Positions 10,101 through 16,727 of a DNA stretch of 33,301 nucleotides are shown here, in pieces. Where the stretch lies: IMG/VR virus record IMGVR_UViG_3300047510_004223, positions 1 through 33,301 of that record; one strand, written 5' to 3'. The position numbers were made by a program, and so were the translations under genes. The first letter of the stretch is position 1, and every line of letters starts with the position of its first letter. The notes beneath the pieces were generated by a model that was given only the letters and a program-made list of their open reading frames with translations, did not search any database and had not been told where the DNA came from. Source of the DNA: a virus.

Positions 10101-11857
10101 ACCGGCTGAGTAATAAGGCCACTGGCAGGATCTATGGCGTCCTGAATATCAAACGGCGTGATGGGATCCATAACTGCGCCAAGAGTATTGTTCAAACTGG
10201 GCGTTAGAGTATACCTGCTTATCTCTAGATAATGAAGATTAGATTGGCAGGAAACGCTTATCTTAAAAGAGCCGCTACCTGAGTCATACGAGTCAGAAAC
10301 GCTTTCAGCAAGTCCAGAGAAAATACAGGCACCATCATCTCTAAAGAGATTCTTTTTGCGAATAGAGCTGTACAGCGCACTCAGCGCAAAATCCTCTATG
10401 CCAGTGCTCTGTCCCAAAATAGAACGGCGCTCCTGCTCAATGATATACGGATCTATAGTGTCCGTTAGTCGTGCAGATGCGCCACTTATAACGTCTACTA
10501 TTCCGCCAACTGGCGTAATGTCATATGTATTGCTGTTTGCAAAAATAGTTATCTGATCCATTGGCTGGATTACGTGCTGACCCAAGAAGTCGCGACGCAT
10601 CTTGTCGCGTAGCCATTGCAGGCGCCTTAGGTCGCTCTCAGATGCATTAAGGCCTGGCTGAGCCGGAGGAATAGTCGAAGCATCACGATAATGTATAAGG
10701 CTTGATATAACCTGGTTAAGTAGCGAGATCTCTTCTGTGGTCAAACCTACGGCCAGCGCCTCTTCTCTATCTGCAGCATCTCTTATGCCTCCTATCCACT
10801 GGTAGAATTTGAGCTTTACCGCATCTACGTATCCAAGTGTGGCCGCCGGATCCATTTCGCCATCTTTGCCCTGAACATACTCAAACATAATCTCTTTTTG
10901 TCCGCGAGCGGAGCGCAGAGAATTCAAGCGCCTATCTGCATTTTGGGCAAGTGCCAGACGAAAAGATGCAGTGCCGTCATAGAAACTAGATATCTGGTAC
11001 GAACGCGAAGTTGATACATAAAGAGCATTCTCTATATCTGCGGCTGTTATCAGCATTAGCTGATATGGATCCTCTATATCAAGAGATGCGCTACTGTCAT
11101 CAAGACCACATGAAGAGTTAAGTGAACTAACAGCGTTCAGCTCTATTGTGCCTGCGCCTGGACCAAGGCCAGCGTAATCTGCTTCAGTTGGATCGTCTAC
11201 CCAACGCGTAAAGGCCGATGCTCGACTCCGCTCGCTTGCTTTTTTTGCTCTATACAGGCCCTGTATAAATGAAAGCACGCTGTCACCAAGGCCGCCTACG
11301 CCCGCGCCACCAACAAGCGAGTTAGAGCCTATTGCAGATATTATATCACTTGCGCCAGATAGCGATCCAACGACATTTATGATGTAGTCTAGCGAGTCAT
11401 TGAAGAGTGCATCGGTAAGCAGAAAGCCTGCTGTTTCATATATCGAAGATATATTTACCAGGCTCTCATGAAAAGCCATCTCATCGCACTTACGGCGAAA
11501 TAAGGCCTTTACGCAACGCAGATAAAGCTTCTCGTCTTCATCAAGCATTCGCAACTCATTGTTGGTGCTCAGCGAGCCGAACTGCTTTTTCTTTACAAAA
11601 ATAGTGGTCTTGGGCCTCTGCGCGATCTGACGACGCTGCGACGGCATTTTCTCTGAAACAGGCCTTATGCCAGGAGCAACAATTGCTGGCGTCTCGTAAA
11701 AGCCGTCTTCTGTATATGATGCCTGGAACTGATTTGCGTGAGCAGCAAGCGACTCAAAGAAACCAAGTACGTTTGTTACGTCTTTGGGAGGGCCGCCTTG
11801 GTCTGGTTCTGGAAATCCAGCAAATCTATTTCTTGCCGTGCCTGTTAAAATTGCCAT
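7136..11857 (-). CDS. Very large baseplate hub protein (gp27 / late-control-D-like domain near the C-terminus)
   Basis: 1573 residues. The best family signal is at about residues 1290-1341: GNEYYRPGDNVYLSYRNM, IYYVTNVSHNISLGDGSF and LELSYGRPPGE, the pattern of hub proteins (YRPGD, YYV-x-x-V-x-H, then a beta strand ending YGRPPG). Two coiled-coil-like stretches are visible at about 750-805 (ESNRLILKLNELRRKQ, ITEEIARISSDIANLQQS) and 1030-1095 (IESAISKKDSENAEIQQRL). The C-terminal ~230 residues include a Gly/Ala-rich linker (GGGAARTDAAGDAGSGARG). ATG start at 11857, about 20 bases after the previous stop. The spike gene follows immediately, which is the classic hub-spike pair. Much longer than T4 gp27 (about 390 residues), so most of the protein is unassigned. 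The hub call is confident for the C-terminal region only. Confidence 0.8.
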   Translation of the reverse strand: MAILTGTARNRFAGFPEPDQGGPPKDVTNVLGFFESLAAHANQFQASYTEDGFYETPAIVAPGIRPVSEKMPSQRRQIAQRPKTTIFVKKKQFGSLSTNNELRMLDEDEKLYLRCVKALFRRKCDEMAFHESLVNISSIYETAGFLLTDALFNDSLDYIINVVGSLSGASDIISAIGSNSLVGGAGVGGLGDSVLSFIQGLYRAKKASERSRASAFTRWVDDPTEADYAGLGPGAGTIELNAVSSLNSSCGLDDSSASLDIEDPYQLMLITAADIENALYVSTSRSYQISSFYDGTASFRLALAQNADRRLNSLRSARGQKEIMFEYVQGKDGEMDPAATLGYVDAVKLKFYQWIGGIRDAADREEALAVGLTTEEISLLNQVISSLIHYRDASTIPPAQPGLNASESDLRRLQWLRDKMRRDFLGQHVIQPMDQITIFANSNTYDITPVGGIVDVISGASARLTDTIDPYIIEQERRSILGQSTGIEDFALSALYSSIRKKNLFRDDGACIFSGLAESVSDSYDSGSGSFKISVSCQSNLHYLEISRYTLTPSLNNTLGAVMDPITPFDIQDAIDPASGLITQPVFKLSQKNEERLDFLRIASGPLVSKKIRNIGDILTDKRNGLAIIEHTPGLVYKWKEGIVSVTVDAAGGGGVAGGISSLRQPFAKLDAANIASILITGQPYDYATFFEGVSKISGAATNPTNLSRDFFNYMFEYTDRVKKYYGSFVPAKDRSLDKDTVMAYYQAKNALSTLNVESNRLILKLNELRRKQPVGAAPTAEQAAITEEIARISSDIANLQQSLPEGLQLSLEGNNTFISVDALDRVQTDREIIYKTKRKPEDVRFNKDKNYFIVSADYDTDFIIQSFAASLSGNFSLFEAEYSSPLDTIRNAISALQLEFFADPDGNLVLRPPRYNRTPLSLMIEMIRQMPPGQNSLLPSFVQNVLASRTNNLWDAIFKNELNIARELYSIGLSSTAVSGKEGSVSPLLLHSGSKSEFSVDADAVNQEIIKAFSAEGGTKVTSSFVLGPASRVKTIESAISKKDSENAEIQQRLRDVIVTMRSIPLGPETKDQALIDKAEKEAAAALAKLKLDNAGNFITSRLTAISGYLNTRRTLLRSLYDASRRESSTGVSPFEKLGASALSLFGTGMQSGLASFGSIGGASLPPALESIVENDLTNIDGPGSGKRFIINDAVVLRGSFSHRPPAFNNVAVSGAVDFLSPEASGNLADIPVLTATATDFDSWRQYGFRETSPMRRPDMTSAETQCAPYASLMLATQRKKIHSGRITVIGNEYYRPGDNVYLSYRNMIYYVTNVSHNISLGDGSFTTELELSYGRPPGEIIPTPLDILGNAPSNAALLTKKYRKAGTQDKASAQTSKAPTIRTLGTFHIENPLRLRINLENDFQFRQELASIIKSTNAAELNSVALQARARAIISPTKGGRSGKIEVRGYYLPLNTDALKTAADICCDIIISLLNESLSGGGAARTDAAGDAGSGARGQQAAVPSTGENSVVEIEKRLIDLTADFGDEERLLLPFPTEDAWLSAAPVKVGEIGSEKTIDLPVNAFDIIFIA

Positions 11858-11877
11858 AAATGCTACTTACATGTTAA

Positions 11878-12732
11878 TCAGCCGCGCGGAATAAGATCAG
11901 GCCCAGGAGATGTGCTATTTGATTTTCTGCCGCTCTCGCTTTTCTCTTCGGCAGACTGAGGAGGTGGAGTTTCTTCTTCTTGCGGCTCTGCGGGTTGATT
12001 TGGATCTTGGACATCGCGAATGCTGAAGTTATCAACTCTATCGCTATTTGATTGACCATCTGGTCTACGATGCCACGGCATAAAATTCAGGCGCTCGCCG
12101 CTCTTAGCATAGGCAGTAAATCCAATCGTGTAGTTAAATAGCCCTGGACTATCCGCTCTCTCGGTAGAAGAAAACTCTGTGAAATAACCACGATACACAA
12201 CGCCCTGGTAGTGCATCTCTACTGCAGACGCCAAAGTGGCTAGCGTTGGATATGGCTGCTCAAATGGATCTACTCCAAGAAGATTACTGCCTGTTTCAAT
12301 CAGAGAGCCGATCACATCTACAGCAGAGTCGGAGTTTGGAGAACCAAACAACCCCGTAAACGCAGAGCCAATTGCAGATGTTGCACGGCCAGAGGCCTGT
12401 TGTGCTTCGGTGGTTGCAGCAATCTGCTCGAACTTTATCTGCTCTGCTCGATATACCTTCTCAAGTAGATTTATGCCCTCTATGCCTGAGCTACCAGTTG
12501 TTCCATCTATCGAGATCGATGTCAGGTCTTCGCCAGCATACTGATATACGAATCCGGCCTTTGTTCGTGTAGATTGCGCAATCTTGCGCTCAGCTATGCG
12601 TATTTGCTCGGGATTTATGTACATCTCGATAAATCCAAGGCCCGGAGTGCGCCATATAATTACGTCGCGCTGCTTGCTAAATACAGCATCGCGACCGGCC
12701 TTATTCAATAGGAATTTTTTATTGTCTGACAT
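11878..12732 (-). CDS. Baseplate/tube-initiator protein resembling the CIS tube-protein N-terminal family
   Basis: 284 residues. The N-terminal 200 residues resemble the CIS_tube-type domain found between tape measure and hub genes of contractile systems: YINPEQIRIAERKI, then TRTKAGFVYQYAGEDLTSI and SIDGTTGSSGIEG, and later LATLASAVEMHYQGVVYRG and SPGLFNYTIGFTAYAKSGE. Such proteins generally join the tube to the hub, sometimes with a C-terminal LysM. Here no LysM is seen: from about residue 245 the tail is disordered and rich in Pro, Glu and Ser (PAEPQEEETPPPQSAEEKSE). ATG start at 12732, three bases after the TAA of the tape measure gene, indicating coupling. The family call is from pattern memory and gene order. 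Confidence 0.68.
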   Translation of the reverse strand: MSDNKKFLLNKAGRDAVFSKQRDVIIWRTPGLGFIEMYINPEQIRIAERKIAQSTRTKAGFVYQYAGEDLTSISIDGTTGSSGIEGINLLEKVYRAEQIKFEQIAATTEAQQASGRATSAIGSAFTGLFGSPNSDSAVDVIGSLIETGSNLLGVDPFEQPYPTLATLASAVEMHYQGVVYRGYFTEFSSTERADSPGLFNYTIGFTAYAKSGERLNFMPWHRRPDGQSNSDRVDNFSIRDVQDPNQPAEPQEEETPPPQSAEEKSESGRKSNSTSPGPDLIPRG

Positions 12733-12735
12733 AGA

Positions 12736-14952
12736 TTATTTGGACTCTTGAGGAGTAGACCAAGGCGGCAGGCCAGCTGCCATCCTTGCCGTAGCACTAG
12801 CTGCCTGCCAAGCCTTAGCGGTTATCATTTCCTTGAGGTTGTCGCCCTTGAGCTCCACTTCTACTTTGACCACTACCGGCTCTGGAGGAGCGGCTGGCGC
12901 GGTTGGCGCTGCTCCAGGTGCCGCAGCTTGCATTAATATCTTATTCATCTCGGCAGATGCAGCAGCGACAGATGTCACAAATATATTAACAGCTTCGCTG
13001 GCTCGCCGCATATCTGCTTCTACCATGCCAGCTACTCTTTCAGAGGAAGCCGCCATGGCGGTGGAAATCGAGTCGGTGACCCTGTCGGATGCAGCAGAGC
13101 CAGCGGCAGCGGTAGTATCTGCCACTCGCTCTGCTGCTGCGGCAGTAGCGTGCTCTGCGGCAGTGCGAGTACCTGTACCTAAAACAGTATCTGTTTCAGC
13201 CCTCTTAAAAGCGCTCTCTTCGGCAGCTTTCTTAAGAGCCTCAAATATACTTCCTTCAGCCTGGGAAAATTTCGATGTAACATCGACCATTTTTTTACCA
13301 AGTTCCTGCGTCTGAGCCATAAACGAATCAGTCGCATCTGCCCAGAGAGCATTAAATTGCGCCTGCATTCCTGCCGCACGCAGTAAATTCTCTCCTATTT
13401 CCCCGCTGGTCATTTTCGATGTCGTTTTTAGTCGCGCGGCAGCAGTAAGATCCGGGTCTGTGCGGCCTTTTATGGCATCTATATCTACTCTTCCTGATCT
13501 ACGAGCCTCGAATACATCGCTCGCCTGAGCTCTGCTGCTGGCCATGCCAAATTTTTGCGCAAGTGCGGCCTGTTGATAGTATGTGCTTTCCTGGCCAGAT
13601 TGCACGGCTTCTTTCATAGTCATAAGAGGAGCGCCAGTCAGCTCCTCGATCCTGGCCATGGTCTCTTCGAAGATGCCCTGTAGAGCATCTTTATCTCCTG
13701 ACTGTATCGCTTCTTCAAGGCGCACGATTGACTCAATTGCGCCTCCGCCGCCAGAAAGTTCCGTACCCATCGTGACGAATGCCTTCATTTCATCAGACAT
13801 TCCTGCGATTCCACGGGTAACATTTGAAAAAGCATCTGTAACTGCTCGCAGGCGAGATGGGTCGGCATTTCTAACGAACCTATCGAGCAAGGCAGCAGAT
13901 TCTTCAGTTGCATCGCCAAAGGCGCCAAAATCCTTAGCGCTTTCCATAACGAGCGTCTTAAAGGTAGACAGGGCGAGGCCCGAAGACGACGAGGCCTTGC
14001 CAATTGTCATGATTCGCTCGGCCGCTTGCTCTCCGGACAGGCCAAACCTGGACGTCATATTGTCTACATCCCGGGCAAGCTCTTCAGTTGTAACACCAAT
14101 TGCTTTTGCTGCTACGATTATGGCCTCAGCACCTTTAACTGTTTTACCTTCTCCGACTATCTGGAAGCCAGAGCCCCCTGGCCCAGTTGCGGAGGAGAGC
14201 TGAGCAGCATAGTCTGTCATATTGCGATAAACATTCTCCAATTCAGTTTCGGAAGTTTTAGCATCTATACCAAGACTGAATTGAAGTCTTATGCTTTCCT
14301 CAGTAAATTCGCGCTGGAATTTCTTTAAAGAATTCGTGCTGGATGCAACGTTCTCGTTTAGAACACCAAAGGGATTAGACCTCTCAGAAAACAAAGTACC
14401 CGCCGCTTTGCTAGCTAAATCAAGGTTTTTTGTCAATTCTCCAGTCGTTGCTCTAATTGTATGTAGTTTAGCCGCTGCCGCATCAAGAGCATACCACGTA
14501 GCAAGGTTTCCCATTCCTCCTTCTCCAAGCATTTTCCTGAGGGAGGCGGCCTGGCTCTCAAGACTATCAAATGAAAACTCAAGGTTTACGACCCCAAGTT
14601 CATTCATAAAGCCTTTTATACCAGAAAAAATATTTTCTACTTGTCCCGGAATTAAATCTAATCCTAGTGCTTTTGCGAACGTATTAGAGCTCAGATATCT
14701 AACGATTTTGGAGTTATAAATGGCACCAAATACGTCGGCACCCTTATCGGCAGCTTGCTTCGCGACGGAGCCAAGGAACTCGAGCACCTTTTCTTTTGCA
14801 TCAGATCTTTCAAATCCCTGTGCTACCATGTCAAGCATATTATCCTGCACCCAGTTGACTACCTTGGCAAGTGCAGAGTCGTCTAGCCCAGCAGTCTTTG
14901 CACCTGCTTCGAAAAGTCGCTTTTGGATTTCTTCAGGATTGATGTCGGCCAC
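12736..14952 (-). CDS. Tail tape measure protein
   Basis: 738 residues, mostly helical and Ala/Gly/Ser-rich, directly downstream of the tail assembly chaperone, which is the standard place for a tape measure gene. Helical segments such as YDYAAQL-type repeats, LARDVDNMTSRFGLSGEQAAERI and FGAFGDATEESAALLDRFV follow the 'phage tail tape measure' style. Around residues 595-650 three imperfect repeats of A/S-A/S-x-RV-A/T occur (AAERVADTTAA, ASDRVTDSIS, ASSERVAGM). An Ala/Pro linker (APGAAPTAPAAPPEP) precedes a short beta/helix C-terminus. GTG start at 14952, 7 bases after the TAG of the chaperone's second frame. Using the general ruler of roughly 0.15 nm per residue, the tail would be about 110 nm. 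No peptidase or muramidase motif is recognised. Confidence 0.8.
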   Translation of the reverse strand: MADINPEEIQKRLFEAGAKTAGLDDSALAKVVNWVQDNMLDMVAQGFERSDAKEKVLEFLGSVAKQAADKGADVFGAIYNSKIVRYLSSNTFAKALGLDLIPGQVENIFSGIKGFMNELGVVNLEFSFDSLESQAASLRKMLGEGGMGNLATWYALDAAAAKLHTIRATTGELTKNLDLASKAAGTLFSERSNPFGVLNENVASSTNSLKKFQREFTEESIRLQFSLGIDAKTSETELENVYRNMTDYAAQLSSATGPGGSGFQIVGEGKTVKGAEAIIVAAKAIGVTTEELARDVDNMTSRFGLSGEQAAERIMTIGKASSSSGLALSTFKTLVMESAKDFGAFGDATEESAALLDRFVRNADPSRLRAVTDAFSNVTRGIAGMSDEMKAFVTMGTELSGGGGAIESIVRLEEAIQSGDKDALQGIFEETMARIEELTGAPLMTMKEAVQSGQESTYYQQAALAQKFGMASSRAQASDVFEARRSGRVDIDAIKGRTDPDLTAAARLKTTSKMTSGEIGENLLRAAGMQAQFNALWADATDSFMAQTQELGKKMVDVTSKFSQAEGSIFEALKKAAEESAFKRAETDTVLGTGTRTAAEHATAAAAERVADTTAAAGSAASDRVTDSISTAMAASSERVAGMVEADMRRASEAVNIFVTSVAAASAEMNKILMQAAAPGAAPTAPAAPPEPVVVKVEVELKGDNLKEMITAKAWQAASATARMAAGLPPWSTPQESK

Positions 14953-14959
14953 TTATAAC

Positions 14960-15256
14960 CTATTTCTGTGAGATGCTCTTCTTTATTTGCTCATCAGTTA
15001 GATGCTTGCCAGAAATGGCTCGCAGTGTACGCAGCATGCCTTCGCTTATCTCATTCTGAGGCTTCTTCCGCGCGCCCCTGATCTGCTCGACAGCTTTTGG
15101 ATTTGAGAAGCTAGCTAAATACTCCGCTATTGCTATATGCTCTTCTACTCGATCATGCTCATCTTTATCTATGTTAGCTTTATACCAAGCCAAAAGGAGC
15201 GGGGACATGCTTTCTATCCCCAGCTCCCATGGATGCTTGTGGAGAGCCTTGCTCAT
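14960..15256 (-). CDS. Tail assembly chaperone, second (T-like) reading frame, probably made as a -1 frameshift fusion
   Basis: A 98-residue frame counted from an internal ATG. It is open further upstream in the -1 frame relative to the 222-residue chaperone gene, passing through EHRLIWQMSKALHKHPWEL, a sequence style typical of the T part of G-T type chaperones (hydrophobic-Trp region, then a PWEL/SMSPLLLAWYKANI helix). Slippage at GAAAAAG (15280-15286) would give a fusion of about 324 residues: 218 from the first frame, 8 linking residues, then this frame. No ribosome binding site lies at proper spacing before the ATG; the nearest AGGAG is about 20 bases away. Separate translation therefore looks less likely than frameshifting. 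The fusion would recruit tube protein to the tape measure. Confidence 0.8.
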   Translation of the reverse strand: MSKALHKHPWELGIESMSPLLLAWYKANIDKDEHDRVEEHIAIAEYLASFSNPKAVEQIRGARKKPQNEISEGMLRTLRAISGKHLTDEQIKKSISQK

Positions 15257-15280
15257 CTGCCAAATCAGCCGGTGCTCTCC
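15241..15280 (-). repeat. Perfect 7-bp inverted repeat spanning the chaperone frameshift region
   Basis: GGAGAGC at 15241-15247 and GCTCTCC at 15274-15280 are exact reverse complements, separated by 26 bases. In the mRNA the stem begins at the last base of the slippery heptamer and its loop contains the zero-frame TGA and the internal ATG of the second frame. The upstream arm also holds the AGGAG sequence. It may stimulate frameshifting or hide that Shine-Dalgarno-like sequence. The near-zero spacing from the slip site is shorter than usual for stimulatory structures, so the role is uncertain. Confidence 0.5.
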
Positions 15281-15933
15281 TTTTTCGGCTGCTTGAGAAA
15301 ATCCGGCAGGTACTCCTGCTTGATATCCTCTAGCAGCTTATCATATGCAGCAAGAACGCCGTTTATAACCGGATTGCTCCAGTTCATAAGCTCTGAGTAG
15401 CGCATAAGTACAATATCGCGCGTAAGCGGGCCTTTATAAATCGATTCGAGCGACACGCCATCGACATCAACTAGGGCTGCGGCAAGATTCAGCACGCGAT
15501 TGCGCATAAGCGTCTGCTCGTCTTCGGGCATCGAACTGAAAATCTTAATAACGTGGGCGGTGTCAACAGGAGTCAGTACCTTAAAACGAAACTGCATGCC
15601 GCCGATCTCCGCAGTCTTGTGCAGCGGCTGCGTAAAAAGCAGAAGTTTGTTGATGACGTCATGCTTGCGCTGCTCGATCTTCACCCCCTCTTCTGATTGC
15701 AGCGATGGGGCGACTTCCTGCTGAGCGGCAGGAGGCGGCGTTAGTAGTTCTTGCGGCACTGACGAGATTGGTGCTACGGTCTCTGGTGGCGCAGCATGCT
15801 CGATAACAACGCCGCGCTGCGCGCCCGGTGCGATTCGCGACTTGCCACGCTGAGCTGGCGTTGGATTTGGTGTATTTGAAGACGCCAAGCTCGGGTGAAT
15901 GAACGGCGTTTTTCCTGGTTTATTCTTTTCCAC
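15265..15933 (-). CDS. Tail assembly chaperone, first (G-like) reading frame
   Basis: 222 residues. The first ~85 residues are a disordered Pro/Ala/Gln-rich leader (PPPAAQQEVAPSLQ); the rest is a compact domain (KTAEIGGMQFRFKVLTPVDT, RNRVLNLAAALVDVDGVSL, RYSELMNWSNPVINGVLAAY) with the layout of phage tail assembly chaperones. It sits after the tube gene and before the tape measure, the conserved position. The GTG start at 15933 is supported by AGGAG at 15938-15942, four bases upstream. The gene ends with a lysine-codon run and TGA at 15265-15267. The -1 frame is open across this end and continues into the next frame. The gene starts just after a strong terminator, so it must be reached by read-through or its own promoter; I see no convincing promoter in the 42 bases between them. 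Confidence 0.8.
   Translation of the reverse strand: MEKNKPGKTPFIHPSLASSNTPNPTPAQRGKSRIAPGAQRGVVIEHAAPPETVAPISSVPQELLTPPPAAQQEVAPSLQSEEGVKIEQRKHDVINKLLLFTQPLHKTAEIGGMQFRFKVLTPVDTAHVIKIFSSMPEDEQTLMRNRVLNLAAALVDVDGVSLESIYKGPLTRDIVLMRYSELMNWSNPVINGVLAAYDKLLEDIKQEYLPDFLKQPKKESTG
15280..15286 (-). other. Candidate -1 ribosomal frameshift site (GAAAAAG)
   Basis: On the minus strand the zero-frame codons read CCG AAA AAG GAG. The hexamer AAAAAG lets the Lys tRNAs on AAA AAG slip one base back; the A-site match stays perfect and the P-site has a first-position mismatch (GAA). It lies five codons before the stop of the first chaperone frame, inside the region where both frames are open, as expected for programmed frameshifting of tail chaperones. 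The site is imperfect compared with A AAA AAG. Confidence 0.65.
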
Positions 15934-15975
15934 GTTACTCCTGTAATGCCTTATTGGCCTACTACAGTTACAACG

Positions 15976-16001
15976 AAAAAAGGCCCGCTTGTGGCGGGCC
16001 C
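15976..16001 (-). terminator. Rho-independent terminator after the tail tube gene
   Basis: On the minus strand the perfect stem GGCCCGC / GCGGGCC (15982-15988 with 15994-16000, loop of five bases) is followed by six T (15976-15981). It lies about 20 bases beyond the tube stop codon and 42 bases before the chaperone start. An A-run on the other side makes it weakly bidirectional. It is the only strong terminator seen in the window. Confidence 0.9.
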
Positions 16002-16022
16002 TTTTGCGGCGAGAAGCTCAGT

Positions 16023-16706
16023 TCAGGTGCCTGAGACCGTGACATTACCAACGCCACGAGCATCAAGGCTGCCCGGACGAGCGCGATCAACAAGGCGCTC
16101 AAGCTTGCGCAGCTTGCCCTCGTCGCTGTCATCAAGTGCTACACCACGAGCATCTGCAACGCTTGTATTTGCGTTGTCCATGAACGTATGGCAGAACTCT
16201 GCTGCAACGCTGACGTTCTGAGTTATTACATAATCACTCGTCGAGTAGGACTCGCGCTTGCTTGTGATCCAGCAATTCTCATATACTGTTACCATTATGC
16301 CAGCTGTTGAATTAGGTGCAGTATCAAATGCGCCGGTATCAGCCGCACCGCCAGCAACCGAAGGCACACTGGCAGCGGTCACATTGTGCATGTCATAGAC
16401 ATAAATATCAAAAGGATACCGCTGAGCCTGAATATTTATAAACTGACGATTGAGAGCCTCAGTGATCGTCTTACGATCAAAGTAAATGCGATCTATTGTC
16501 AGCTCGAAGGTTGTGGCGCTGCGCGGCACGAGCTCGATTGTACCATCAGTGCCGACTTCTGTTATTCTCTGCACATCACGACGCTGATCGATGCTCATTG
16601 TCTGAATGCCGCCAACAGAGATGCCGTCAACCTTGACGATAATCTGTGTAGATAGCCCAGTGCTTGTGGCCGATGTTGTAGATGATCCAGTGTAGGGGTA
16701 TGACAT
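16023..16706 (-). CDS. Tail tube protein
   Basis: 227 residues; the major protein of the inner tail tube, through which DNA passes. Typical myovirus tube features include IIVKVDGISVGGIQTMSID, ITEVGTDGTIELVPRSAT, TFELTIDRIYFDRKTITEAL and a C-terminal strand pair with YENCWITSKRESYSTSDY and QNVSVAAEFCHTF. The last ~45 residues form an extended arm (LRKLERLVDRARPG). ATG start at 16706 with AGGAG at 16713-16717, six bases upstream, one of the strongest ribosome binding sites in the window and consistent with high expression. It follows the sheath gene after 21 bases and is itself followed by a strong terminator. Family call is confident from position and sequence style. Confidence 0.88.
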   Translation of the reverse strand: MSYPYTGSSTTSATSTGLSTQIIVKVDGISVGGIQTMSIDQRRDVQRITEVGTDGTIELVPRSATTFELTIDRIYFDRKTITEALNRQFINIQAQRYPFDIYVYDMHNVTAASVPSVAGGAADTGAFDTAPNSTAGIMVTVYENCWITSKRESYSTSDYVITQNVSVAAEFCHTFMDNANTSVADARGVALDDSDEGKLRKLERLVDRARPGSLDARGVGNVTVSGT

Positions 16707-16712
16707 TATTAA

Positions 16713-16717
16713 CTCCT
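16713..16717 (-). promoter_or_regulatory. Strong ribosome binding site of the tube gene (AGGAG)
   Basis: AGGAG on the minus strand lies six bases before the tube ATG at 16706, in the 21-base gap after the sheath stop. It is better placed than those of most neighbouring genes, which often rely on overlap with the preceding stop. Confidence 0.75.
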
Positions 16718-16727
16718 AGAAATTCTA

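Noticed and set aside
13583-14203. Plus-strand open frame of 206 codons
   Set aside because: Antisense shadow of the tape measure gene, rich in Ser/Ala as expected from the complement of its helical repeats; no supporting context.
15934-16022. Promoter for the chaperone-baseplate genes after the terminator
   Set aside because: I looked for -35/-10 pairs in this gap and found nothing better than TTGTAA with a poor -10; not strong enough to report.
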